DNA of 64,000 nt from NCBI GenBank assembly GCA_025360005.1, contig JANYDA010000003.1:56334-120333 (forward strand), in the 5' to 3' direction. Made by a program: the position numbers and the translations under genes. Under the pieces are notes generated by a model. The model ran no database searches. It saw nothing but the letters and a program-made list of their open reading frames with translations, and was not told the DNA's origin. The stretch is from Fibrobacteria bacterium (lineage in GTDB: Bacteria > Fibrobacterota > Fibrobacteria > UBA11236). How positions within the stretch are numbered: the stretch's first letter is position 1; each line of letters starts with the position of its first letter. Of this stretch, positions 44,680 to 53,798 are shown one piece after another.

Positions 44680-45591
44680 CTACTTCCAGGATATTACTTG
44701 CACCTTTGTCGCCGTATCGATGGTCACGGTGGTATCATAGGTGGTCAAATTCACAATCGTTCTGGTGGTATCGTTTTGCGGGGCCATGACGAAGGTGGTG
44801 ATGGTATGGGGCTTGTACAAGTCGCAAGTGCCGTCGGTGGTGACATAGTCGCCCTGGTGGGACTTGTGGACCGGCTTGATGGTAGCCTTGCTGATGCTCA
44901 AAACCGTGGCGCTGGCGATTACCCCTCCCGGGACATGGCAAACCGTGCAGGTGGGTGCGCCGGAAGCCATGCACGCGGCATAGGCGGGCGTGGCGTCCAC
45001 CAGCGGCATGGCGGCCACGGTCATGGCGGGAACCGGCGTGACGACGGGGGTGGGAACCATGGTGATGGCCACCGTAATAGTGGTTTCCGGAGTCACCACT
45101 ACCAGCGGCGTTCTGATGGTATCCAGGTATTTGTTCAGCTTCAAGCGGGCCTTGATGGTTTGCGAACGCGTTCCCACTGTGCCGGTGGACGCCAAATCCA
45201 CCGTATCGGAAAACGCACCCAATGCCACCGTACTGAGCAGGGAAGTGTAGGATCCGCCTTCCAAGGGCTTGTGGTTATAGGTGACCACGTCAATCATGCC
45301 CGCCGCCGGCTTCAGCTTACGCTTGCCCAGATCGGCGATATTCTCCTCCACGCCGGCTTCGGCCATTTGCATGGCCTGCACCTTGTTTTTTTCCGTGCCC
45401 AGGAATTTCGTGCTGCCTTTGGAGCGGTAGTAAACCGTTGCCTGCGCCAACGCCAACAGCAAGCCCAGCACTGCTATCACGGCTAAAACCGATCCGCCGG
45501 ATTGCCGTCCGGCCATGGGGAGAGGCGCGCCGTCCGCGTCCGCACCGCATTCTTTGGTCCCGCGCATTAAGAAGCATTTCCGTAATTGCAT
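44680..45591 (-). CDS. PilX-like minor pilin protein with CH-PG/H-GDY motif (copy 2)
   Basis: A 303-residue protein with one N-terminal hydrophobic helix (SVLAVIAVLGLLLALAQATV) followed by MAEAGVEENIADLGKR, resembling PilX-type minor pilins. Near the C-terminus CTVCHVPGG, then about 20 residues later HKSHQGDYVTTDGTC, form a Cys/His motif known from many secreted bacterial proteins as CHxPPG...HxxHGDYxxxC; although it contains CxxCH it is unlikely to bind heme. Last gene of the pilin operon, 12 bp after its paralogue. GGAGCCC lies before the ATG. Confidence 0.7.
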   Translation of the reverse strand: MQLRKCFLMRGTKECGADADGAPLPMAGRQSGGSVLAVIAVLGLLLALAQATVYYRSKGSTKFLGTEKNKVQAMQMAEAGVEENIADLGKRKLKPAAGMIDVVTYNHKPLEGGSYTSLLSTVALGAFSDTVDLASTGTVGTRSQTIKARLKLNKYLDTIRTPLVVVTPETTITVAITMVPTPVVTPVPAMTVAAMPLVDATPAYAACMASGAPTCTVCHVPGGVIASATVLSISKATIKPVHKSHQGDYVTTDGTCDLYKPHTITTFVMAPQNDTTRTIVNLTTYDTTVTIDTATKVQVISWK

Positions 45592-45603
45592 ATGGGCTCC
45601 GGG

Positions 45604-46458
45604 CTATTTCCAGGAAAGGATTTGCACCTTGACGGCGGTGTCGATGACTACCGTGGTATCGTAGGTGGTGTGGTTGACCATGGTGTGCACGGTCTGGGTG
45701 ACATTATGGTGGGTAATCGTGATCACGGTTTTCGGTTTATACAAATCGCAGCTATTATCGGTGGTGACATAGTCGCCGTGATGGCTGATGTGGGTGGCGA
45801 TCGCGGCCTTGGCGATATTGATGACGTTGGCTTTGGTAACATCTCCGCTGGGGAGATGGCAAACGTCGCATTTCTTGGCACCGGAAGCCATGCAGGCCGT
45901 ATAAGCCGGAGTGGTATTCAGCGTAGGCATGGTTTCCGGATCCTTTACCGTGGTGCTGACGGCCGTATCCGCCACCGCGTGGGTCACGGTGGATACGGAG
46001 TCGAACGGGACCACCACCACCAAGGGCGTGCGGGTGGTATCCAGGTATTTTTTCAGGCGCAGCCTGGCCGTGATGGACTGGGAGCCGCGTCCCACGGTGC
46101 CGGTGGAGACGAGATCGACCGTATCCGCCGTCGGGCCTATGGCCACCGTGGTTAGCCGCGAGGTATAGCTGCCTTCCTCTAAGGCCTTATGGTTGTAAGT
46201 AGTCGTGTCCACCATGTGGCTATGCACCCGCAGGGTGCGCTTCCCCAAATCGGCGATATTTTCCTCCACACCCGCTTCCGCCATTTGGGAGGCGAGCACC
46301 TTATTCGCTTCCGCTCCCAAGAACCTGGCGCCGCTTCTGGCCCGATAGTAAATGGATCCTTCCACCATCATCACCAGAAGTCCGAGCACGGCGACGACGG
46401 TCAGGATTCCCGCTCCGTTTTGGTTGTCGGATAGGCTGGGGTCGGAGTCCGGTTTCAT
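45604..46458 (-). CDS. PilX-like minor pilin protein with CH-PG/H-GDY motif (copy 1)
   Basis: A 284-residue paralogue of the next gene, sharing the same layout: hydrophobic helix (GAGILTVVAVLGLLVMMVEG), MAEAGVEENIADLGKRTLR, a Thr-rich beta region, then CDVCHLPSG and HISHHGDYVTTDNSC. Both copies end with a similar Thr-rich segment closing in SWK. Its ATG overlaps the PilW-like stop by 4 bp. Probably part of a type IV pilus or pseudopilus tip; tandem duplication is evident. Confidence 0.72.
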   Translation of the reverse strand: MKPDSDPSLSDNQNGAGILTVVAVLGLLVMMVEGSIYYRARSGARFLGAEANKVLASQMAEAGVEENIADLGKRTLRVHSHMVDTTTYNHKALEEGSYTSRLTTVAIGPTADTVDLVSTGTVGRGSQSITARLRLKKYLDTTRTPLVVVVPFDSVSTVTHAVADTAVSTTVKDPETMPTLNTTPAYTACMASGAKKCDVCHLPSGDVTKANVINIAKAAIATHISHHGDYVTTDNSCDLYKPKTVITITHHNVTQTVHTMVNHTTYDTTVVIDTAVKVQILSWK

Positions 46459-47207
46459 AAAGAGTTTCTCGGAATGGCGGTGGAAGAAAAAACGATGCTG
46501 TTCAAGGCCCCTTCGCGAGCGGGATAGATACCGGTGAAGGAAAAAAGCACGGTGCGGACTTCATTCGCGATTTCCGTCGCGCCTCCATGCTTGTTCCGGA
46601 AGGAAACCTGGAAGTTGGTGACGTCTTTAGCCACCACGATGGTTCCATCGCTTCCTTCATGCATCAGGGATTTGGTTTCCTGGTCGGAATAATAACGCTC
46701 CCGGGTGGCCGGGTAGATGGTGGAGGTGGCCGCGGGATGGTCCAAGTTGAAAGGAGAATCCAGCATCAGGATGGCCCCGCTGGCATTGATGATCCTGCGG
46801 ATCTCCCCGTTGGCGCCGGTTTTGACGGCCACGTAGCTGGAGCCGGTGAAAACGGAAGGGTCGGTGACGTGGATGGCGGGCGCTCCGCCATGGATGAAAT
46901 CCGTCATCAGGGCGGAGTGGGTTTCCCGCTTGTTGGTATAAATGATCAAGGTATCGCTGCCTACCGCATCATCCTTGGCCAGGGTAGCCGCGCCGTTCAG
47001 GCCGAGCCCGGCCAGCGTGACCGACCTCTGGATCCGCTTCGAGGAAAGCGTCATCTCATTGCGGACGCTTATTTTCTTGGAGATGCGGAAGCCCTCTTGC
47101 TGATGGGTATTCCATAACGTGAAGGCGCCGGCCAGCACGATGGAGCTGACCACCAAGCCCACCATCAACTCGATCAGGCTGAACCCTCTTTGCGGGGAAT
47201 GATTCAC
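46455..47207 (-). CDS. PilW-like minor pilin
   Basis: A 250-residue prepilin-like protein. RGFSLIELMVGLVVSSIVLA is a class III signal: cleavage is expected after the Gly and the Glu at mature position 5 is present. The long C-terminal part (SDTLIIYTNKRETH, SVFTGSSYVAV) resembles PilW. Overlaps its neighbours by 4 bp on each side, so the operon is translationally coupled. Confidence 0.8.
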   Translation of the reverse strand: MNHSPQRGFSLIELMVGLVVSSIVLAGAFTLWNTHQQEGFRISKKISVRNEMTLSSKRIQRSVTLAGLGLNGAATLAKDDAVGSDTLIIYTNKRETHSALMTDFIHGGAPAIHVTDPSVFTGSSYVAVKTGANGEIRRIINASGAILMLDSPFNLDHPAATSTIYPATRERYYSDQETKSLMHEGSDGTIVVAKDVTNFQVSFRNKHGGATEIANEVRTVLFSFTGIYPAREGALNSIVFSSTAIPRNSL

Positions 47208-47629
47208 GGAGTCTCCTCCTTGTAATGGTCATCGCTTTTCAAGGTCGCCAGCGCCACGCTATGGTCCGCGGTGAGCGGCCAATGGACGGTGAGATCGATT
47301 TTTTTCCTGCCGTTCGGGATCCCGGCGGAGTCTTGCATCTGGGTCACGTGCCAGGCCCTGATATAGCGCTCGGAAACCGTGTCCGAACCGGATGTTAGCG
47401 AATCGTAGGCCGCGACCTTGAGGGAATCCAATTTCAATTTGCCCAGGTTGACGCCCTTCATGGTATCCGTGCCCTGGGTCCCCATTCCGTTTTGCGCGGA
47501 TAGAAAGTAGAAGGCCGAGGTGGCGAGCACCAAGGTGACCACGGCCGAGACCATGATCTCAATGAGGCTGAATCCGTTTTGGCCGTGGGGACGGGCTTCG
47601 TCCGCGGCGATGGCGTGTGCGGGTTTCAC
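47204..47629 (-). CDS. PilV-like minor pilin
   Basis: A 141-residue prepilin-like protein with an extended leader ending QNGFSLIEIMVSAVV; the Gly before Phe and the Glu at mature position 5 are present. Size and position before PilW match PilV in other minor-pilin operons. The ATG overlaps the upstream stop (ATGA) and the stop overlaps the PilW-like start. Confidence 0.78.
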   Translation of the reverse strand: MKPAHAIAADEARPHGQNGFSLIEIMVSAVVTLVLATSAFYFLSAQNGMGTQGTDTMKGVNLGKLKLDSLKVAAYDSLTSGSDTVSERYIRAWHVTQMQDSAGIPNGRKKIDLTVHWPLTADHSVALATLKSDDHYKEETP

Positions 47630-48144
47630 AGGCTCCCCCTCTTGGGCGCGGGTTGGTAGCGATCGATGACAAAGCGCGTGCGCGGGTCCACCTTGGGAAG
47701 CAACTGTTGCAGATTGGCTAACGCCAAACGGGAATCGATCACCACTCCTTTGGCGGCTCCGAACCTGGATTTCAGCTTGTCGAAATCATAAAGCGCGTAC
47801 GCCCAGTAAAGCGCCTGTTCGTCTATCGTCAGCTTCGTGGAAGGCGGGATGAGGTTGGGGGCATGCCTGGGGGCCACATCCACCTTGCCTTGGGAATGGT
47901 TCGATAGCCATACGATGTTCACGGCGGCGATGAGGCCCAGCGCGCCGATCTTCCAACCCCAGCCCAGCAGGGCTTTGCGCGCGGAGACGCGGGCCGAGAC
48001 GCGTCGGCGCTCCGAAGCCTCGGCATGGAATTGGGACGTGCCGGCGAGCTTGCCGCGCATTTTATCCAGCATCAACTGGCGTCCGTCGTGGACCTGGATA
48101 AGGGACATGCCCGGATTGCGGGAGTGGTCGTTCGGTTTTTTCAT
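47626..48144 (-). CDS. Small membrane protein, first gene of pilin operon
   Basis: A 172-residue protein with one membrane segment (WKIGALGLIAAVNIVWLS, about 73-90), a basic N-terminal region and a C-terminal domain with KLTIDEQALYWAYALYDFDK. This last motif is shared with the protein at 48321-48755 (RLTTDEKALYWTYALYDARK). I do not recognise a family. ATG at 48144 chosen because a good promoter lies just upstream and the longer frame has no ribosome site. Coupled to the PilV-like gene by a 4-bp overlap; may be an assembly accessory. Confidence 0.65.
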   Translation of the reverse strand: MKKPNDHSRNPGMSLIQVHDGRQLMLDKMRGKLAGTSQFHAEASERRRVSARVSARKALLGWGWKIGALGLIAAVNIVWLSNHSQGKVDVAPRHAPNLIPPSTKLTIDEQALYWAYALYDFDKLKSRFGAAKGVVIDSRLALANLQQLLPKVDPRTRFVIDRYQPAPKRGSL

Positions 48145-48183
48145 GGGGCGGAATCCTATCTCGGTGCGGACCGTGATGGATTG

Positions 48184-48212
48184 ATTATAGGGGGGAAGAA
48201 CCCCTGCTTCAA
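48184..48212 (-). promoter_or_regulatory. Promoter of the minor-pilin operon
   Basis: Leftward TTGAAG (48207-48212) and a consensus TATAAT (48184-48189) with 17-bp spacing, 40 bp before the first operon gene. The spacer contains a GGGG/CCCC palindrome. Confidence 0.65.
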
Positions 48213-48320
48213 TCACTTTAGCTTTATTTACCCGGCGGTCTTTTAGGGAAACTGGAAGATTGCGTTTGGGGAGTTTCGGGAACTTGCGGGCAATGCGGGA
48301 TAGGAAACACCCCGGTTACG

Positions 48321-48755
48321 TCACCTTTCGTTTTTCCGCGCCTTCACGGTCTGGAACGCCAGGGCTCCGTAGCCGGAGATTTCGCCCATCGTGGCAGGGC
48401 TCACATCCGGCAGCAGCATTTCCAGCTCGTGGCGCGCGTGCCCGCGGCTTATCACGTATCCGCCGCCGATGCGGAAGCGCGCGCGGAATTTTCGCGCGTC
48501 ATAGAGAGCGTAGGTCCAATACAGCGCCTTCTCATCGGTGGTCAGCCTTGCGTCCGGCATGGGCAATGCGCGCGCGGATGCGAAGCGGGTCTTGGAGAGG
48601 AGCTTTTCCTTGTTTCCGACGAACAAGGCGTCCGCCGCGATCAGGATGAGGGCGAGGCCGATTCGCAAGGTCCAGTTGGGTTTACCTCTGCGCGCGCCGG
48701 CTTGGGAGCGTTGCTGCGGCAGGGATGCTTCCGCATGCTTGGAACCTTCGGCCAT
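48321..48755 (-). CDS. Small membrane protein related to the pilin-operon gene
   Basis: A 144-residue protein with one membrane segment (TLRIGLALILIAADALFVG, about 29-47) and the C-terminal RLTTDEKALYWTYALYDARK motif it shares with the 47626-48144 protein. ATG at 48755 has GGGGGA upstream and is consistent with the TATAAT at 48810-48815; earlier start codons would lie in or before that promoter. Transcribed separately from the pilin operon, 176 bp upstream. Unknown family. Confidence 0.6.
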   Translation of the reverse strand: MAEGSKHAEASLPQQRSQAGARRGKPNWTLRIGLALILIAADALFVGNKEKLLSKTRFASARALPMPDARLTTDEKALYWTYALYDARKFRARFRIGGGYVISRGHARHELEMLLPDVSPATMGEISGYGALAFQTVKARKNER

Positions 48756-48809
48756 TTGTCCATTCCCCCGGGGAGGTAACCCGTCCGGAACCCCATGCGA
48801 TGCCATCCC

Positions 48810-48815
48810 ATTATA
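48810..48815 (-). promoter_or_regulatory. Consensus -10 box
   Basis: Leftward TATAAT about 55 bp before the ATG at 48755. The best -35 match (TTGCCC) is only 14 bp upstream, so the -35 is uncertain. Confidence 0.4.
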
Positions 48816-48990
48816 ACGGCGGTCCCAGGGGGCAACCAGGATTTTCCGCCGCGCACGTTTCAGTCTTTGGCGGGATTTGGGCAAACGTCCGGTAAGCGGA
48901 ATTGCCGCCGTCTGGCGGACGGGTAGGCTCGGGATCAAATCGGGAATACGGATGGGGGCCGTGGCCGCGTTAAGCCCGGCATAGACGGGC

Positions 48991-49287
48991 TCAGATGTAA
49001 TGGCGTCGGAGCAACGGTACCTTTTTGGCGTTGATATCGTACTGCCAGCAGATTTTCCGGCTCAGGCGCTGCGGCTCGTATTTATCCTCTTCGCCCGCTC
49101 CGCCCTTGCGTTTGGAGGCCTGACCGGGGGTAGCATCCATGCTACGTTCCTTGAGCTTGCGGCGCAACATGAGGAGGATATCCTCGTCGCGCTCCTGGTC
49201 GAAAGCTTTCGGCGCTCCTTCCGCCTTCTCCACTCCGCTTACCAAGGGCCGGACGGAAGCGAGGGGCCTTTCCAGATCATTGCGCAT
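48991..49287 (-). CDS. Small hypothetical protein
   Basis: A 98-residue charged, Lys/Arg-rich protein without a membrane segment or signal. The C-terminal RKICWQYDINAKKVPLLRRH looks like real protein, while the centre (about 55-68) is low-complexity. No family recognised and only a weak ribosome site (GAAGG next to the ATG). A 230-codon frame on the other strand overlaps it but runs antisense into the EVE gene, so I prefer this one. Confidence 0.4.
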   Translation of the reverse strand: MRNDLERPLASVRPLVSGVEKAEGAPKAFDQERDEDILLMLRRKLKERSMDATPGQASKRKGGAGEEDKYEPQRLSRKICWQYDINAKKVPLLRRHYI

Positions 49288-49379
49288 GCCTTCAATCTAG
49301 ATCCGGTCGGGTCCGCCATGGGCCGGATTCCACCCCCGGATGTCCGGCCTCAGGGGATGTTTGGGGGGCTGCCGGATTT

Positions 49380-49850
49380 TCAGGCGGACGCCAACTTTAA
49401 CACGATCGCAAATTCCTCCGGCTTAACCGGCTGGACGGAAAGCCGCATGCCCTTTTTGGTGACGAGCATGCCTTCCAGTCCGGGCGCGGTCTTCATCTCT
49501 TCCAAGGTGACCAGGCGCGGGAACTCCTTCACGAACTTCACGTCCACCATCACCCAAGGATTCTTCTCCGGCGTGGCTTTGGGATCATGGTACTTCGATT
49601 TCGGATCGAGGGCGGAAGGATCCGGATACGCGGCCTTGGCGATGCTCGCTATCCCGGCGACGCCGATGGGATCGCAACTGGAATGGTAGAAGAGGACTTC
49701 ATCGCCCACGGACATCCCGTCCCGCATATGGTTGCGCGCCTGGTAATTGCGCACCCCGTCCCAATGCTCCCGCTTGCCGGGACGGCCTTTCAGATCGCGG
49801 ATGGAAAAAACATCCGGTTCCGTTTTCATCAGCCAATACTTTTTCGCCAT
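49380..49850 (-). CDS. EVE domain-containing protein
   Basis: A 156-residue single-domain EVE protein, related to PUA-like folds that read modified bases. [34 protein letters not shown] and [17 protein letters not shown] are the standard family motifs. Start at 49850 has a GGGAGG site. It is divergent from prpB with about 108 bp between starts. Cytoplasmic; the ligand is probably a modified nucleotide. Confidence 0.92.
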   Translation of the reverse strand: MAKKYWLMKTEPDVFSIRDLKGRPGKREHWDGVRNYQARNHMRDGMSVGDEVLFYHSSCDPIGVAGIASIAKAAYPDPSALDPKSKYHDPKATPEKNPWVMVDVKFVKEFPRLVTLEEMKTAPGLEGMLVTKKGMRLSVQPVKPEEFAIVLKLASA

Positions 49851-49958
49851 CGCAGCCTCCCAATCCGGCAATTTAGCAAAAGCCCGCGCTGCATTGCCGG
49901 ATGCGGACCGATATCTTACAATGGGCTCGGTATTTACCTATTTTCCGACGGGGTCAGC

Positions 49959-51062
49959 ATGACGGAAAACAAAGGCATGACGGAAAACAAAGCGGCTTCC
50001 ACCGGCTTTTCGCCGGGACTGAAGTTGCGCCTTGCGCTGGCCGCGGAGCGGCCGTTGCAAATCGTCGGTACCATCAACGCCTACGTCGCCATGCTGGCGG
50101 AACGGGCGGGCTTCCGGGCCATCTACCTGAGCGGCGCCGGCGTGGCCAATTCCTCCTATGGATTGCCCGATTTGGGCATGACAACCCTCGATAACGTGCT
50201 GGAAGACGTCCGCCGCATCGCCGGCGCCTCCGCGCTCCCCTTGCTCGCCGACGCCGATACCGGCTTCGGCCCGGCTTTCATGATCGCGCGCTCCGTGCGG
50301 GAGTTCATCAAGGCGGGCGCGGCCGGTATCCACATCGAGGATCAGGTGGCGGCCAAGCGGTGCGGCCACCGGTCCGGCAAGGCCATCGTGTCCAAGGCGG
50401 AAATGGTGGACCGGATCAAGGCGGCCGTGGACGCCAAGACCGATGCGGATTTCGTCATCATGGCGCGTACGGATGCCTTGGCCGTGGAAGGCCTGGACGC
50501 GGCGCTGGAACGCGCGGAAGCCTACCGTGCCGCGGGCGCGGACATGCTCTTTCCGGAAGCGCTCACGGAGTTGGAACAGTACCGCGCGTTCCGGCAGCGG
50601 GTGGATATCCCCATCCTGGCCAACATGACCGAGTTCGGCAAGACGCCGCTATTCGATCTCCCCGAACTCGCCAAGGCGGGCGTGGACATGGTGCTGTATC
50701 CGCTGACCTTGAACCGCATCATGAACCAGGCCGTGGTCAAGGCGCTGGTGACGCTGCGCGAGGACGGGCATCAGATGGGCCTGGTGGCCGGTATGCAAAC
50801 CCGGGAAGAACTGTACGCGGTGCTGGGGTATCACGCCTATGAGGCCAAGCTGGACGCCTTGTTCGGCCAGGGCGGCAAAGAGCCGGAGACGGATGGGGGC
50901 ACGGGATCGGTTAAAATCACGGCAGCCGATACGGCCGGGGTTAAAATACCGCCCAGCCGAAAAACCGGAAGCAAAAAAACCTTTCGGGTTCCCGCGCCCA
51001 GGACGGGTTCCCGATCGAAAAGCAAACCCGGCAAACCCGGCAAAACCAAAAAAGGAAAATGA
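49959..51062 (+). CDS. prpB: Methylisocitrate lyase
   Basis: Cleaves 2-methylisocitrate to pyruvate and succinate in the methylcitrate cycle. The 367-residue protein has [27 protein letters not shown], and the catalytic KRCGHR around residues 133-138. It is about 70 residues longer than usual because of a C-terminal tail rich in Lys, Pro, Ser and Gly, from about residue 307. The 5' end repeats a 16-base segment so that two ATGs (49959 and 49977) each start MTENK; either could be used. First gene of prpBCD. Confidence 0.9.
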   Translation: MTENKGMTENKAASTGFSPGLKLRLALAAERPLQIVGTINAYVAMLAERAGFRAIYLSGAGVANSSYGLPDLGMTTLDNVLEDVRRIAGASALPLLADADTGFGPAFMIARSVREFIKAGAAGIHIEDQVAAKRCGHRSGKAIVSKAEMVDRIKAAVDAKTDADFVIMARTDALAVEGLDAALERAEAYRAAGADMLFPEALTELEQYRAFRQRVDIPILANMTEFGKTPLFDLPELAKAGVDMVLYPLTLNRIMNQAVVKALVTLREDGHQMGLVAGMQTREELYAVLGYHAYEAKLDALFGQGGKEPETDGGTGSVKITAADTAGVKIPPSRKTGSKKTFRVPAPRTGSRSKSKPGKPGKTKKGK

Positions 51063-51065
51063 CCC

Positions 51066-52196
51066 ATGGCCGAAAGCGCGAAGGGCAAGACCGGCGGATT
51101 GGCCGGCATCGTGGCCGGCGATTCCAGCATTTGTACTTGCGGTCTGCAGGGCAAAGGCCTGAATTACCGCGGCTACTCCATCGAAGATCTGGCGGCCAAC
51201 GGTTCTTTCGAGGAGGTGGCCTGGCTGCTCACGCGCGGCGAGTTGCCCACGGCGCGGGAGCTGGAAGGCTATCGGGCCTCGCTGGCGTCCCAGCGGGATT
51301 TGCCCCTGACCCTGAAGGAGACCCTGGAGCGGATCCCCAGGGAATCGCATCCCATGGACGTGTTGCGCACGGCCGTATCCTTGCTCGGAAACCTGGAACC
51401 GGAAAGCCCTTCGCGCGGGGCTCTGGCGGTGGCGGATAGGCTGCTGGCCTGCCTGGGCTCGGCGCTCGCATACTGGTGGGTGTTCCACCGGGACGGAACC
51501 CGGCCGGACCTAGGTACCACCGAGGTTACGGTGGCGGGGCATTTGCTCCGGCTCCTGGGCGGCAAGGCCCCGGGCGAAACCGAAAGGCGTTGCCTGGACG
51601 TATCCCTGATCCTGTACGCGGAGCATGAGTTCAACGCCTCCACCTTCACCGCGCGGACCATCGCCAGCACGCTCGCGGATTTCCATTCCGCCATTACGGG
51701 CGGTATCGGCGCCTTGCGCGGCCCATTGCATGGCGGCGCCAACGAGGCGGCCATGGAATTGATCGAGTCCTTTCCAGACGCGGATTCCGCCGAAGCGGGA
51801 GTGCGGGACAGGCTCGCCGCCAAGCAACTCATCATGGGGTTCGGGCATCGCGTTTATTCCATTTCCGATCCGCGTTCGGACATCATCAAGCCATGGGCCA
51901 AGCTCCTGTCGGGGCGCCCGGGCGCGCGGGCCGGCCTTTATCCGCTGGCGGAACGGGTGGAAAAGGTGATGTGGGATGAGCGCAAGCTTTTCCCCAACCT
52001 GGATTTCTACAGCGCCCTGGCCTACCATTATTGCGGCATTCCCACGCCTTTGTTCACGCCCCTGTTCGTCCTCTCGCGCACGTCCGGTTGGTCGGCGCAT
52101 ATCATGGAACAACGGGCGCATAACAAACTGATCCGCCCTTCCAGCAATTACATCGGCCCGGAAACCCGGGCTTATGTCCCTTTAGCGAACCGGTGA
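51066..52196 (+). CDS. prpC: 2-methylcitrate synthase / citrate synthase
   Basis: Condenses propionyl-CoA with oxaloacetate. The 376-residue short-type citrate synthase has [18 protein letters not shown] at the start, the catalytic histidines in [11 protein letters not shown] (about 223) and MGFGHRVY (about 258), and a later Asp in [13 protein letters not shown]. It lies 3 bp after prpB and 30 bp before prpD, which favours methylcitrate rather than citrate synthase. Confidence 0.88.
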   Translation: MAESAKGKTGGLAGIVAGDSSICTCGLQGKGLNYRGYSIEDLAANGSFEEVAWLLTRGELPTARELEGYRASLASQRDLPLTLKETLERIPRESHPMDVLRTAVSLLGNLEPESPSRGALAVADRLLACLGSALAYWWVFHRDGTRPDLGTTEVTVAGHLLRLLGGKAPGETERRCLDVSLILYAEHEFNASTFTARTIASTLADFHSAITGGIGALRGPLHGGANEAAMELIESFPDADSAEAGVRDRLAAKQLIMGFGHRVYSISDPRSDIIKPWAKLLSGRPGARAGLYPLAERVEKVMWDERKLFPNLDFYSALAYHYCGIPTPLFTPLFVLSRTSGWSAHIMEQRAHNKLIRPSSNYIGPETRAYVPLANR

Positions 52197-52226
52197 AGCC
52201 GATCGCACAACCCTTCCGGAGCCTCC

Positions 52227-53669
52227 ATGTCCGCCTTTATCAGCAATGAAAAACGCCCGCCCGATCCCGTTCTGGTAGCCATCGCGGACTACGTTTCCGG
52301 TTACCGCATCGGCGAAGGCGAGGCCGTGGAAACGGCGGCCTTATGCCTGGCGGACAGCCTGGGTTGCGCCATGTTGGCGCTCAACTTTCCCGAATGCGCG
52401 CGTATGCTGGGCCCGGTGGTTCCCGGCATCAAGGTCAACCGCGGGGCGCGCGTACCCGGCACCGATTTCGAATTGGATCCCGTGGCCGGCGCCTTCAACC
52501 TGGGAACCCTGATCCGCTGGCTTGATTTCAACGATACCTGGCTGGCGCAGGAATGGGGCCATCCGTCCGACAATCTCGGAGGCATCCTGGCCGTGGCCGA
52601 TTGGCATAGCCGAACGCGCGCTGCCGCCGGCGGCAAGCCGCATACCATGGGCGAAGTGCTGCATGCCATGATCAAGGCGCATGAAATCCAAGGCGTCATC
52701 GCCCTGGAAAACAGCTTCAACCGCGTGGGCCTGGATCATGTGCTCTCCGTGCGCGTAGCCTCCGCCGCCGTGCTCAGCGGTTTCCTGGGCGGCACCCGGG
52801 ATCAGATCATGGATACGGCCTCCCATGCTTTCGCGGATGGCGGCGCATTACGGACGTACCGCCATGCGCCTAACACGGGTTCTCGCAAGTCCTGGGCCGC
52901 AGGCGACGCCACCAGCCGGGCCGCTTGGCTGGCGCTCATGGTGCTGCGCGGGGAAATGGGATATCCCGCCGTCCTCTCCGCGCCCCAGTGGGGATTCCAG
53001 GACGTGATCCTCAAGGGCAAACCGCTCCGGCTCGCGCGCGAGCTGGGGACCTACGTAATGGAAAACGTGCTCTTCAAGGTATCCTTTCCCGCGGAATTCC
53101 ATGCCCAGACCGCGGTGGAAGCGGCCATCCTGCTTCATCCGCAGGTAGCCGGGCGGATCGACGCCATCGCCCGCGTGGAGATCACCACTCAGGAACCCGC
53201 CTTGCGCATCATCGACAAGGCGGGGCCTTTGCACAATCCCGCGGACCGGGATCATTGCATCCAATACATGGCAGCCATCGGGCTTATCCACGGGCATCTG
53301 AACGCGGATCATTATTCCGACGCGGCGGCGCGCGATCCCCGCATCGATGCCTTGCGCACCAAGATGATAGCCCGGGAAGACAAGGCCTACAGCCGGGACT
53401 ACCTGGATCCGGACAAGCGATCCATCGCCAACGCCCTGCAGGTTTTCTTCGCGGACGGCACCGCCACGGAAAAGGTGGCGGTGGAATATCCCCTGGGCCA
53501 TAAGCGCCGCCGGCGCGAATCCCTGCCGCATCTGTTGGCGAAACTTGAGGGCAACCTGGCGACGCGCTTCCATCCGGAGCGGGTGAAGGCATTGCTGGAT
53601 CTTTTCTCCGGACGCAAACAACTCATGGCCATGCCCGTGCCGGTTTTTATGGAAGCCTTCCTGCCCTGA
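52227..53669 (+). CDS. prpD: 2-methylcitrate dehydratase, MmgE/PrpD family
   Basis: Dehydrates 2-methylcitrate to 2-methyl-cis-aconitate. 480 residues. Motifs: [50 protein letters not shown] and [15 protein letters not shown]. It closes the prpBCD operon, giving the cell a route for propionate or odd-chain catabolism. No acnD/prpF pair or regulator is adjacent. Confidence 0.92.
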   Translation: MSAFISNEKRPPDPVLVAIADYVSGYRIGEGEAVETAALCLADSLGCAMLALNFPECARMLGPVVPGIKVNRGARVPGTDFELDPVAGAFNLGTLIRWLDFNDTWLAQEWGHPSDNLGGILAVADWHSRTRAAAGGKPHTMGEVLHAMIKAHEIQGVIALENSFNRVGLDHVLSVRVASAAVLSGFLGGTRDQIMDTASHAFADGGALRTYRHAPNTGSRKSWAAGDATSRAAWLALMVLRGEMGYPAVLSAPQWGFQDVILKGKPLRLARELGTYVMENVLFKVSFPAEFHAQTAVEAAILLHPQVAGRIDAIARVEITTQEPALRIIDKAGPLHNPADRDHCIQYMAAIGLIHGHLNADHYSDAAARDPRIDALRTKMIAREDKAYSRDYLDPDKRSIANALQVFFADGTATEKVAVEYPLGHKRRRRESLPHLLAKLEGNLATRFHPERVKALLDLFSGRKQLMAMPVPVFMEAFLP

Positions 53670-53798
53670 GTCCGCGCCTTGCGGGCCGCCGTCCCGCCCG
53701 GCTCCAGCAGCGCGCAGCGGCGGTCCCGCATTGAAAGCCAACGCTGGAAAGCCCGCTCCGGATTTGAGGCGGACATCCGTTGAGAGTACATTAGACGC

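Noticed and set aside
44680..46458. CxxCH in both PilX-like proteins as cytochrome c heme sites
   Set aside because: Each protein has a single CxxCH embedded in the CHxPxG...HxxHxGDY...C pattern seen in non-heme secreted proteins, with no cytochrome fold around it.
49000..49689. 230-codon rightward frame
   Set aside because: It extends antisense into the well-supported EVE gene and has no domain.
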